From an uncultured Collinsella sp. (lineage in GTDB: Bacteria > Actinomycetota > Coriobacteriia > Coriobacteriales > Coriobacteriaceae): 64,000 bases of DNA. The position numbers were made by a program, and so were the translations under genes. Of the stretch, positions 24,771 through 32,259 are shown piece by piece. The notes beneath the pieces are model-generated. The model made no database searches. It saw nothing but the letters and a program-made list of their open reading frames with translations, and had not been told where the DNA came from. The stretch is taken from assembly GCA_958427355.1 (NCBI GenBank), contig CAUACA010000005.1, positions 1-64,000 of the forward strand, given 5' to 3'. Numbering within the stretch: position 1 is the first letter of the stretch; the number at the start of each line of letters is the position of its first letter.

Positions 24771-25472
24771 CTAGCCGCGAGGCGCGTCAATTGCGACCTT
24801 GCCGCTCTCCAGCACGTGGACGCGGCCGTCGGCGAGCATCTGCACGACCTCGGGATACAGCACATGCTCGATCGCGTGGATGTGCTCCTCAAGCGTGTCG
24901 ACGTCCCAGCCCTCCTCAACAGCCAGCGCACGCTGGGCGATGATGGGGCCGTTGTCGTAAATCTCGTTGGCAAAGTGCACGGTCACGCCGGTCACCTTGA
25001 CGCCGCGAGCAAACGCATCGTCAATCGCATGCGCGCCGGTAAAGCTCGGCAGCAGTGCCGGATGCAGGTTGACCACGCGATTGGGGAACGCCGCCAGCAG
25101 CGGCGTATGCACCATGCGCATGTAGCCGGCCATGACCACATACTCGCAGCCGCGCTCGAGCAGCTCATGCGCAATGATCTCGTCAGCCGCGATGGAATCG
25201 GCATAGACATCCTTGGACAGTGTGAGCGTCTGGATGCCCGCGCGCTCAGCGCGCTGCAAACCCTTAGCCGAAGGACGGCTCGACACCACAAGCTCAATCG
25301 AGGCGTTGAGCTTGCCGGCGGCGATCAGGTCGATCAGCGCCTGCAAGTTGGTACCCGACCCGCTGATGAGCACGCCGATCTTGAGCGGCTCGGCGGTATC
25401 AGTGCCGGTCGGACGGTTATAGGGCACAAAGCCCAGGCCCTCGGCAGCAGTCATCTGCTCGTTAGCGCTCAT
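24771..25472 (-). CDS. purN: Phosphoribosylglycinamide formyltransferase
   Basis: Catalyses the third step of purine synthesis with 10-formyl-THF. The 233-residue product has VLISGSGTNLQALID near 34, GYMRMVHTPLL near 117, and the catalytic HPALLPSFTGAHAIDDAF near 137 with GVTVHFANE. An N-terminal extension of about 30 residues (MSANEQMTAAEGLGFVPYN) comes before the usual start of the fold. Its start codon lies inside the 3' end of purM (11-base overlap), so the two are translationally coupled. Confidence 0.96.
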   Translation of the reverse strand: MSANEQMTAAEGLGFVPYNRPTGTDTAEPLKIGVLISGSGTNLQALIDLIAAGKLNASIELVVSSRPSAKGLQRAERAGIQTLTLSKDVYADSIAADEIIAHELLERGCEYVVMAGYMRMVHTPLLAAFPNRVVNLHPALLPSFTGAHAIDDAFARGVKVTGVTVHFANEIYDNGPIIAQRALAVEEGWDVDTLEEHIHAIEHVLYPEVVQMLADGRVHVLESGKVAIDAPRG

Positions 25473-26565
25473 CGGAGTACACGACCTTACCGGAACCCTC
25501 GACGCACTCGCCCACGCGGAACGGCTTCTCGCCCAGCGCGACCAGGGCCTCGGTAACCGCAGCCTCGTCCTCGGGGGCGACGATCAGGCACAGGCCGACA
25601 CCCATGTTGAAGGTCTTGCATGCCTCGTTGGGCGCGAGCTCGGCCTGACGCGACACGTAGGTGATGACGGGCGGAACATCCCAGCCCATCTCGGCGCCGT
25701 TGCGGGTGACCACGGCGTCGACGTCGTCGGCGAGCGCGCGGTTGAGGTTCTCGGTAATACCGCCGCCGGTGATATGGGCAATGGCATGAACGTTGGCGCC
25801 GCCGCGCAGCAGCTCCAGAATCGGCTTGACGTAGATGCGCGTGGGGGCCAGCAGAGCGTCTGCCAGCGATGCGCCGCCGAGCTCCTCGAGCGGACGGCTC
25901 AGCTCCTCGGCCTTAGCGGCGGCCTCGGGCGTGCCCGGCTTAATGCCGTCGACACCGATGACCTTGCGCACGAGTGAGTAACCGTTGGAGTGCACGCCGG
26001 TGGAGGGCAGGCCCAGGATCACATCGCCGGGTCGAACGTTCGCGGGGTCGAGCATCTTGGGACGATCGACAACACCCACGGTAAAGCCGGCGAGGTCGTA
26101 ATCGGCGGGGGCCATGACGCCCGGGTGCTCGGCCATCTCGCCGCCCACGAGCGCGCAGCCCGCGAGCTTGCAGCCGTCGGCCACGCCCTTGATGATCTTT
26201 GCCATATGCTCGGCCTCGATGTGGCCAATGGCAACGTAATCCAGGAAGAACAGCGGCTCGGCGCCCGAAGCCAAAATGTCATTGACGCACATGGCGACCA
26301 GGTCCTGGCCCACCGTCTCGTGACGGTCCATGATCTGGGCGAGCACGAGCTTGGTGCCCACGCCGTCGGTGCCGCTGATCAGGATCGGGTCTTCCATATC
26401 CTTAAGCGCGGCGGCCGAGAACAGGCCACCAAAGCCACCGATGCCGCCGATGACCTCGGGGCGGTTGGTGTCCTTGACCATCTGCTTAATAGCGTCGACG
26501 GCGCGGCCGCCCTCGGCGGTATCGACGCCGGCGTCCTCGTACGTCACATGCTTGCTGTCGCTCAT
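25462..26565 (-). CDS. purM: Phosphoribosylformylglycinamidine cyclo-ligase
   Basis: The fifth step of purine synthesis (AIR synthetase), 367 residues. TYEDAGVDTAEGGRAVDAIK at 9, ISGTDGVGTKLVLAQ near 78, VGGEMAEHPGVMAPADYDLAGF near 140, GLPSTGVHSNGYSLVRKV near 183 and the glycine-rich AHITGGGITENL near 264 are the family motifs. It sits between purF upstream and purN downstream. A perfect hairpin at 26635-26661 separates it from purF, which may reduce readthrough. Confidence 0.97.
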   Translation of the reverse strand: MSDSKHVTYEDAGVDTAEGGRAVDAIKQMVKDTNRPEVIGGIGGFGGLFSAAALKDMEDPILISGTDGVGTKLVLAQIMDRHETVGQDLVAMCVNDILASGAEPLFFLDYVAIGHIEAEHMAKIIKGVADGCKLAGCALVGGEMAEHPGVMAPADYDLAGFTVGVVDRPKMLDPANVRPGDVILGLPSTGVHSNGYSLVRKVIGVDGIKPGTPEAAAKAEELSRPLEELGGASLADALLAPTRIYVKPILELLRGGANVHAIAHITGGGITENLNRALADDVDAVVTRNGAEMGWDVPPVITYVSRQAELAPNEACKTFNMGVGLCLIVAPEDEAAVTEALVALGEKPFRVGECVEGSGKVVYSDER

Positions 26566-26634
26566 CTGAGCCTTCCTCTCCCACTACCGTGGCGCCGCGC
26601 GGACGCCAAACGGTGCTCATAGTTGCGTTCATTT

Positions 26635-26661
26635 CGGCGCGTGCCATAACGGCACGCGCCG
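26635..26661 (-). terminator. GC-rich hairpin between purF and purM
   Basis: Perfect 11 bp stem CGGCGCGTGCC/GGCACGCGCCG with a 5 nt loop, without a T-run. It may partly terminate or stabilise the message. A half-copy of the ACCAAAATAAACCTGTCCC repeat lies next to it, 26691-26711. Confidence 0.45.
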
Positions 26662-26722
26662 TCATATCAACAAAACAGCAGGTAAAACCTACCAAAATAA
26701 ACCTGTCCCTACATGGCAGGCT

Positions 26723-28393
26723 TTAGGCCTCGCCGTGCTCCTCTTCCCAGCTGCGGTCGTCGTATTTCTCGACCACGGCGTCGTCGTCAAAGTGCAGCGG
26801 CTTGTCCAGGTTGCGGGGCTTAAAGCCCTCCATGAACTTGTCGCGGCCAAAGCTCTCGGGAATCGCCACGGGGTAGCGTCCGGTAAAGCACGCATCGCAG
26901 TAACCGCCCTTGGGCATGACCTTCAGCAGGCCCTCGACCGAAAGGAAGGCCAGCGAATCGGCGCCGATATACTCGCAAATCTCGTCGACCGTCTTGTTGG
27001 CGCTGATAAGCTGCGACTGCACGTCGGTATCGATGCCGTAGAAGCACGGCCAGATGACCTCGGGCGAGTTGATGCGGATATGAATCTCCTTGGCGCCGGC
27101 GTTGCGCAGCATCTTGACGAGCTGCACCATGGTGGTGCCGCGGACGATGGAGTCGTCGATGACGACTAGGCGCTTGCCCTCGATGTTGTCGCGCAGCGGG
27201 TTGAGCTTCATACGCACGCCCATGGCACGCAGCTCCTGCGTAGGCTCGATAAACGTACGGCCCACATAGCGATTCTTGATAAGGCCCTCGCCAAAGGGAA
27301 TACCGCTCTCGTGCGAATACCCCTCCGCGGGCGGCAGACCGGAGTCGGGCACGCCGATAACCAGGTCGGCCTCGACGGGCTCCTCATGTGCCAGCTGACG
27401 ACCCATGTCATAACGGCAGGCGTAGACGCTCTTGCCGTTCATGATGGAGTCGGGGCGAGCGAAGTAGACCTGCTCAAAGATGCAGTTAGCAGGCTCTTCG
27501 GCGGCAGGCACGCCTTGCTCAGACACAAGGCCCTCGGCGCTGATGCGCAAAATCTCGCCGGGACGGACGTCGCGGACGTACTCAGCGCCCACAATGTCGA
27601 GCGCACAAGTCTCGGAGGCGACGACCCAGCCGCCGGCGCGGGTGACATGGGTGGTGGCGTCGACCGTCGCGGCGCCGTCCTGCGACGGCAGCTGCGAAAC
27701 GGATGCGGCGTCGGCCTGATCCAGGCCCTCGTCCACGAGCTTGCCCAGCACGAGCGGGCGAATGCCGTGCGGGTCGCGGAATGCGTAGAGCGCCTGCTCG
27801 TTGATGAGTGTCATGGCGTAGCCGCCGCGCACGAGCTCCATGGTCTTGCGAATGCCCTCGCGCAGATGGCCAGTACGCTGAGTAAAGTAGCCGATGAGTT
27901 TGGTCGCGACCTCGGAATCCGAGTTGGAGAGGAACGGTACGCCCAGCTCGATCAGCTGGCGGCGCAGCTCGTCGGTGTTGACGAGGGTGCCGTTGTGCGC
28001 GAGCGCGATAATGACGCTATTGATGGTAGAGAGGTGCGGCTGAGAGGCTTCCCAGCTCTTGGCGCCGGCGGTGCCATAGCGCACATGACCCACGGCCAGC
28101 TGACCGGAGAGCGTCGATAAGTCGGCATTGGAGAACACGCGGTCGAGCAGGCCCAGGTCCTTGCGGACCATAACCGTACCGCCGTCACCAACAGCGATTC
28201 CCGCCGATTCTTGGCCACGGTGCTGCAGTGCACGCAGGCCAAAGTACGTCAGTCGAGCCACGTCACGATCGGGCGCCCACACACCAAAAACGCCGCATTC
28301 CTCATGCAGCTGGTCGGAGTCCGGATCATACGTCGACATGGCGTTCACCTGTCCCGCGGCGCGCTCGGCCGCGCGGATGGTTTCTTGAGACAT
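26723..28393 (-). CDS. purF: Amidophosphoribosyltransferase
   Basis: Commits PRPP to purine synthesis with ammonia from glutamine. The 556-residue product has the N-terminal nucleophile glutaminase at EECGVFGVWAPD near 31, preceded by a propeptide-like leader; LRALQHRGQESAGIA near 54; the PRPP-binding loop VIDDSIVRGTTMVQLVKML near 415. Cysteines in CRYDMG, PCFYGID and GYCDACFTGRYP fit the iron-sulfur-containing Bacillus type. GAGGGG precedes the ATG; a second ATG at residue 19 is a possible mature start. First gene of the purF-purM-purN cluster. Confidence 0.97.
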   Translation of the reverse strand: MSQETIRAAERAAGQVNAMSTYDPDSDQLHEECGVFGVWAPDRDVARLTYFGLRALQHRGQESAGIAVGDGGTVMVRKDLGLLDRVFSNADLSTLSGQLAVGHVRYGTAGAKSWEASQPHLSTINSVIIALAHNGTLVNTDELRRQLIELGVPFLSNSDSEVATKLIGYFTQRTGHLREGIRKTMELVRGGYAMTLINEQALYAFRDPHGIRPLVLGKLVDEGLDQADAASVSQLPSQDGAATVDATTHVTRAGGWVVASETCALDIVGAEYVRDVRPGEILRISAEGLVSEQGVPAAEEPANCIFEQVYFARPDSIMNGKSVYACRYDMGRQLAHEEPVEADLVIGVPDSGLPPAEGYSHESGIPFGEGLIKNRYVGRTFIEPTQELRAMGVRMKLNPLRDNIEGKRLVVIDDSIVRGTTMVQLVKMLRNAGAKEIHIRINSPEVIWPCFYGIDTDVQSQLISANKTVDEICEYIGADSLAFLSVEGLLKVMPKGGYCDACFTGRYPVAIPESFGRDKFMEGFKPRNLDKPLHFDDDAVVEKYDDRSWEEEHGEA

Positions 28394-28678
28394 GGCATCC
28401 CCTCAGAGCCTCGTATTTTGGCGTTACCCGCCTTATTATACGCACGGCGCGACGCGCTCCCCAGCGCATGAGCAGCGCTTTTTAAAAGCCCACCGAGCTA
28501 ATAATCCGTTTTGCGGCCAAACATTTTATCGGTCTGCCCAGTGCAAGCGCCCGCGCCCCCATATGGCCGCCGCGTCCACCGTTGGGGATTGCAAAGTTGC
28601 AATTGGGACGTTCGTCCTGTCTTTTAGCAGGTCGGCGGCGTATCCTAGTAACCTAGGACAAAGCGAGAAAGGTTCTGT

Positions 28679-29908
28679 ATGGATCGAAACGAACTCGACC
28701 CCAGCGTCCCCAGCGCCACGGAGGTCAAGAAGATTCCCCTCATCATTAAAGTGTACGCCGTCCTGTGCATCCTGTCCGGCGTGGGCACACTCCCGTCGGT
28801 CGCCGTCTTTATGTGGCAGGTCATCACCGCACTCATTAACGGCAACGCCGCCGCTAAGCTCGGTGATAACACCCTGGTCGCGGTTGGCCTTATCGTCGCC
28901 GGCATTATGCTCTCGGCGGCAAGCGCGATCATCTTGATCGTCTTTGGCCTGGACCTCATCAAGGACCAGCGGCGCAATGCCGCCCGCCTGTCTTACGTCC
29001 TCATCGCATTTACCGTCGTGGAGCTTTTAGTTGACGTGATGCTCCAGGGTATCGGACCCTTCCTGCTGCGCCCCGCCATTCAGCTCGGTATCCTCATTGC
29101 GCTGTCGGCCACCGTCGACCCCACGCTACGCCAGGAGCGCGAACTGCAGCGCCGTCTGCAAGAGATGCTCGACCGCGATGCCGCCGCCGAGGGGATGCTC
29201 GGCCGCGACGAAACCGGCGAGGGCTACATCAAGCTCAACTACTTCAACCTGTTCTGGGTATTCTTCGTCTGCAGCGTGTTAGGTCTCATTCTCGAGGAAG
29301 TCTGGCATATGGTCGTCGTCGATCCCGGCGTCTATCAGGACCGGGCCGGTATGCTATTTGGCCCCTTTAGCCCCATCTACGGATTTGGCGCGGTGCTCAT
29401 GACCATGGCGCTCAACCGCTTCTATAAAAAGAATCCTCTGATCATTTTCCTGGTAAGTGCCCTGATCGGCGGCGCTTTCGAGGTGTTTGTAGGCTGGTTT
29501 ATGCAGACCTCATTTGGCGTGGTGTCGTGGAGCTACTCGCACATGAAACTGTTCGGCATGCCCGACCCACTCGCCGTCCTTACGGGCGGACGCACCTGCA
29601 CGGGCTTTGCCTGCCTGTGGGGCCTGGGTGGCCTTATCTGGATCAAGCTGCTGCTGCCGAGGCTGCTCAAGCTCATCAACATGATTCCGTGGAAGAGTCG
29701 CTACTCGGCTACCGTCATCTTTACCGTCATTATGCTGGTCGACGGCGTCATGACGCTGCAGTCACTCGACTACTGGTACCAGCGCGTCAACGGCACGGAG
29801 CCAGATATTCCCGTCGCGCAGTTCTATGGCAAGTATTTCGATAACGACTACATGGAGAACCGCTTCCAGAGCATGACCATGAGCCCCAAGGATGCGACGC
29901 GCGTGTAG
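28679..29908 (+). CDS. CmpB-like multi-spanning membrane protein (putative ABC transporter permease family)
   Basis: A 409-residue membrane protein. The N-terminal half has about four hydrophobic segments (IIKVYAVLCILSGVGTLPSVAVFMW, LVAVGLIVAGIMLSAASAIILIVFGL and others). The C-terminal half, from about 185, matches the family called putative ABC-transporter type IV (CmpB), with FGPFSPIYGFGAVLMTMAL near 224, GGAFEVFVGWFMQ near 263 and a cluster around GGRTCTGFACLWGLGGL near 301. No ATPase is adjacent, and true transport activity is unproven. GAGAAAGG precedes the start. The gap upstream (28394-28678) holds only promoter space; I see no other feature in it. Confidence 0.8.
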   Translation: MDRNELDPSVPSATEVKKIPLIIKVYAVLCILSGVGTLPSVAVFMWQVITALINGNAAAKLGDNTLVAVGLIVAGIMLSAASAIILIVFGLDLIKDQRRNAARLSYVLIAFTVVELLVDVMLQGIGPFLLRPAIQLGILIALSATVDPTLRQERELQRRLQEMLDRDAAAEGMLGRDETGEGYIKLNYFNLFWVFFVCSVLGLILEEVWHMVVVDPGVYQDRAGMLFGPFSPIYGFGAVLMTMALNRFYKKNPLIIFLVSALIGGAFEVFVGWFMQTSFGVVSWSYSHMKLFGMPDPLAVLTGGRTCTGFACLWGLGGLIWIKLLLPRLLKLINMIPWKSRYSATVIFTVIMLVDGVMTLQSLDYWYQRVNGTEPDIPVAQFYGKYFDNDYMENRFQSMTMSPKDATRV

Positions 29909-29928
29909 CGCCCACCGCGCCCAAAACG

Positions 29929-29967
29929 CAAAATGCCCGCCGGTATCACACGTACCGGCGGGCATTT
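29929..29967 (+). terminator. Bidirectional terminator between convergent genes
   Basis: AAAATGCCCGCCGGT pairs perfectly with ACCGGCGGGCATTTT over an 8-9 nt loop. It serves the CmpB-like gene on the plus strand and the MoaE-like gene on the minus strand. Confidence 0.92.
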
Positions 29968-29998
29968 TTATAAACGACCCTTCTATCGACACAAGCCC

Positions 29999-30415
29999 CT
30001 ACGCCTCGCGCTCGACCTCGCTCACGCACTCATTCTTGATAGTGCCAACGAGCGTCTGCAGCGCATCGACCACATGTGGGCGAATGTCTCCGCCAATGAG
30101 TACGAGCATGATGTCGTCGCCCACGGTAAGCTCACCGCTCGCCAGCCACACGCGCACATAGCCGATACCCGGCATCGCGCGCGTTGCCTCGATAGCAGCC
30201 TGCACCTTTTCGGCATCGAAGCCAAACACCATGCCGCCCACCTTATGTCCAGGCGCCACACCATCTGTCTCGACCCCACGCACCTCGGACTTAGGCGTCG
30301 CACGCACCACGCCATTGTGTGTCAGGTACATCCCACAATCAGCCGCCGAAACATCGGCCTTGGCTTCGCGCAGCCAGGCATCAACCGAAGGCATCGATTT
30401 GCCGTTCTCAAGCAT
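29999..30415 (-). CDS. MoaE-like (molybdopterin synthase large-subunit-like) protein
   Basis: A 138-residue protein resembling the MoaE-related proteins of anaerobes. CGMYLTHNGVVRATPKS near 28, MPGIGYVRVWLASGELTVGDDIMLVLIGGDIRPHVVDALQ near 80-120 and KNECVSEVE at the end follow the MoaE pattern of a beta-strand rich core with a GD(D)IM motif. No moaD, moaA or other molybdenum cofactor gene is in the window, so a role in cofactor synthesis is unsupported by context. The start is the second of two adjacent ATGs, behind AAGGAG. It follows the sortase gene by 55 bases. Confidence 0.6.
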   Translation of the reverse strand: MLENGKSMPSVDAWLREAKADVSAADCGMYLTHNGVVRATPKSEVRGVETDGVAPGHKVGGMVFGFDAEKVQAAIEATRAMPGIGYVRVWLASGELTVGDDIMLVLIGGDIRPHVVDALQTLVGTIKNECVSEVEREA

Positions 30416-30470
30416 CATTTCTCCTTTTGATTTCCAGGGTAGTCTTTTTGGGACGGGGCTCCCGGACACT

Positions 30471-31469
30471 TTATTCCTCGACCGGCGTGAGCACCATGAC
30501 AGCGCGCGTATTGCTAAATGACAGCGAGCGACAGGTCACGAGCGTCACGACCTTCGTTGCCGAGGCGGCGCGGTCGCCTGCATCGCTCGCCACCGCCGAG
30601 GCGCCGTCGAGCATCTCGGACAGGTAATTCTTCAGTCCGTCATCGCCCTCAAAGTTGGGCGTGCGCGCCTTGGCATACGTGTCCTCGACCACCTTGGTCG
30701 CCAGCGGGCGCAACTTATACGTCGCATCACGCGTGATGTAGTACACGTATTCCATGCTGTCGAACGTCGCCTGATCGGTCGTATCCGAAATCACGTTGAA
30801 CATCGAACCGTCGTTCATATGATGACCGTAAATCGTGGTCTGCTGATCCACCATGCCCGGCGCGTTGTCGTCGCTATCCAGGAAGATGGCTCCCGAGGCA
30901 TTGGCCGTACCGTCGAACAGCGTGTTGAGGTACTTGGAGTTGTTGTTGGTCTGCACCACGGGGTAGTTGATGTTGGTGCCGGGCGCGTAAATCCAACCCA
31001 CAACCTCGGGATTTGTCTGGGCCAGCGCATTGAAGTCGACAATTGGCACGCCACTGGCGTCCTTGTCGCTCACATATTGCTTTTCGATTTTTTGATACGA
31101 CTCGCTCGCCTGCTTGTAGCCAATCTGCGCGTTGATAAAGATGGCGGCCGCAGCAACGATCAGGCCAATGCCGATGATGATGAGCAGAATGGGAATGACG
31201 GAGCGGCGCTTTTTGCGCGGCGGCTCGGTATAGCTCGATGGCGCGGTATGCGCCGAAGAGCGAGGTGACTTCTTGGCCGTACTGTATGACGAAGGGCGAT
31301 ATGCAGCAGGCGTATCCTGACGGCGATGCTTCGCCGGCGTCACGGGGCGCGGCGCGCGCGGCTGTTGAGGAGAGGATGTCCGACCCTGCTGCGGCGCGCG
31401 GGCTGCTCCCGACTTGGCTGGATCGGAAATCCGAGAAGCCGAAAAACGCTTTCCCTGATAGTCGGACAT
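30471..31469 (-). CDS. Class B sortase
   Basis: A membrane-bound transpeptidase of 332 residues. The cytoplasmic N-terminus (about 1-90) is long, basic and rich in P, S and R. One hydrophobic segment (VIPILLIIIGIGLIVAAAAIFIN, about 90-112) anchors it. The catalytic domain has YGHHMNDGSMF near 216 with the catalytic histidine, the cysteine in VTLVTCRSL near 306 and the arginine in NTRAVMVLTPVEE near the end. PVVQTNNNSKYLNTLFDG is typical of class B. It probably attaches a specific surface protein to the wall or links pilins. It lies about 0.8 kb downstream of the GH31 gene that ends in IPNTG, but that motif usually belongs to class A/E enzymes. Confidence 0.9.
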   Translation of the reverse strand: MSDYQGKRFSASRISDPAKSGAARAPQQGRTSSPQQPRAPRPVTPAKHRRQDTPAAYRPSSYSTAKKSPRSSAHTAPSSYTEPPRKKRRSVIPILLIIIGIGLIVAAAAIFINAQIGYKQASESYQKIEKQYVSDKDASGVPIVDFNALAQTNPEVVGWIYAPGTNINYPVVQTNNNSKYLNTLFDGTANASGAIFLDSDDNAPGMVDQQTTIYGHHMNDGSMFNVISDTTDQATFDSMEYVYYITRDATYKLRPLATKVVEDTYAKARTPNFEGDDGLKNYLSEMLDGASAVASDAGDRAASATKVVTLVTCRSLSFSNTRAVMVLTPVEE

Positions 31470-31505
31470 GGCTCTCCTTATGCTGCAAATGGACTGGCAG
31501 AGCGC

Positions 31506-31970
31506 TTAGGCGTCAGCCATCTCCTGCTTCATCTTCTCGATAACCTTGCGGTACTCGGGGTCGCAGGCGCCCAGGATCTGCGTGGCGTAAATGGCAGCGT
31601 TCTTGGCACCGTTGATGGCCACACAGGCAACGGGCACGCCCGAAGGCATCTGCACCATCGACAGCAGCGAGTCCATACCACCCAGATCGCTCGTCTTCAT
31701 AGGCACGCCGATGACCGGCAGCGGCGTAAACGCAGCCACGACGCCGCCCAGGTGAGCAGCCTTGCCGGCAGCAGCGATAATCACCTTGATGCCGCGGTCG
31801 GCAGCAGTCGAGGCCCACTCATGGACCTTCGCCGGCGTGCGGTGCGCGCTCGCAATCACGAGCTCATAGGGCACGCCCAGTGCCTCGAGCTCGGCGGTGC
31901 AACCTTCCATAACGCCCAGATCGGACTTGGAGCCCATGATGATCCCGACAACCGGCTTCTGATCTGCCAT
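31506..31970 (-). CDS. purE: N5-carboxyaminoimidazole ribonucleotide mutase
   Basis: Converts N5-CAIR to CAIR in purine synthesis. The 154-residue product has VGIIMGSKSDLGVME near 9, VIASAHRTPAKVHEW near 40, VIIAAAGKAAHLGGVVAAFTPLPVIGVP near 65 and GNAA-like AKNAAIYATQILG. The ATG at 31970 sits behind GGAGG. No purK is next to it; the sortase gene follows within 40 bases on the same strand, an unusual pairing. Confidence 0.96.
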   Translation of the reverse strand: MADQKPVVGIIMGSKSDLGVMEGCTAELEALGVPYELVIASAHRTPAKVHEWASTAADRGIKVIIAAAGKAAHLGGVVAAFTPLPVIGVPMKTSDLGGMDSLLSMVQMPSGVPVACVAINGAKNAAIYATQILGACDPEYRKVIEKMKQEMADA

Positions 31971-32065
31971 AAACAAAGACCTCCTGTTGAGAGCGGTGAC
32001 GCGGCGTTTCCGCGACCCTTAACTACTGAGAGTAGTATAGCTTCTCCCGTCCCTGCGGTCTCTGT

Positions 32066-32153
32066 GGCGCTTCGCGGGCGGGCCAGGCTTTATCTTCACT
32101 CCGGTTGCTTCGCAAAGTCGTTCAGATAGAGCCTGGCCCGCCCGCGAAGCGCC
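32066..32153. repeat. 88 bp long palindrome
   Basis: Arms of 30 bp (32066-32095 and 32124-32153, GGCGCTTCGCGGGCGGGCC outward) with one mismatch around a 28 nt centre. It lies in the gap between purE and the GH31 gene, immediately before the 42 bp direct repeat at 32152. It may end GH31 transcription, or be a mobile remnant. Confidence 0.75.
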
Positions 32154-32193
32154 CTGCGACCTACCGGATATTGCCATGACGTACGTTGGCTGA
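32152..32193 (+). repeat. 42 bp direct repeat, copy 1 (downstream flank of GH31)
   Basis: Begins CCCTGCGACCTACCGG and ends TACGTTGGCTGA. The same 42 bases, with four differences and in the same orientation, occur at 39053-39094, so the two copies enclose exactly the GH31 gene and its upstream region. Confidence 0.8.
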
Positions 32194-32259
32194 AATAATA
32201 AAGCAATGCCCGCCGTCCTTGACGGAGCGGCGGGCACGTTTGCTTAGTTGTCGCTGGGA

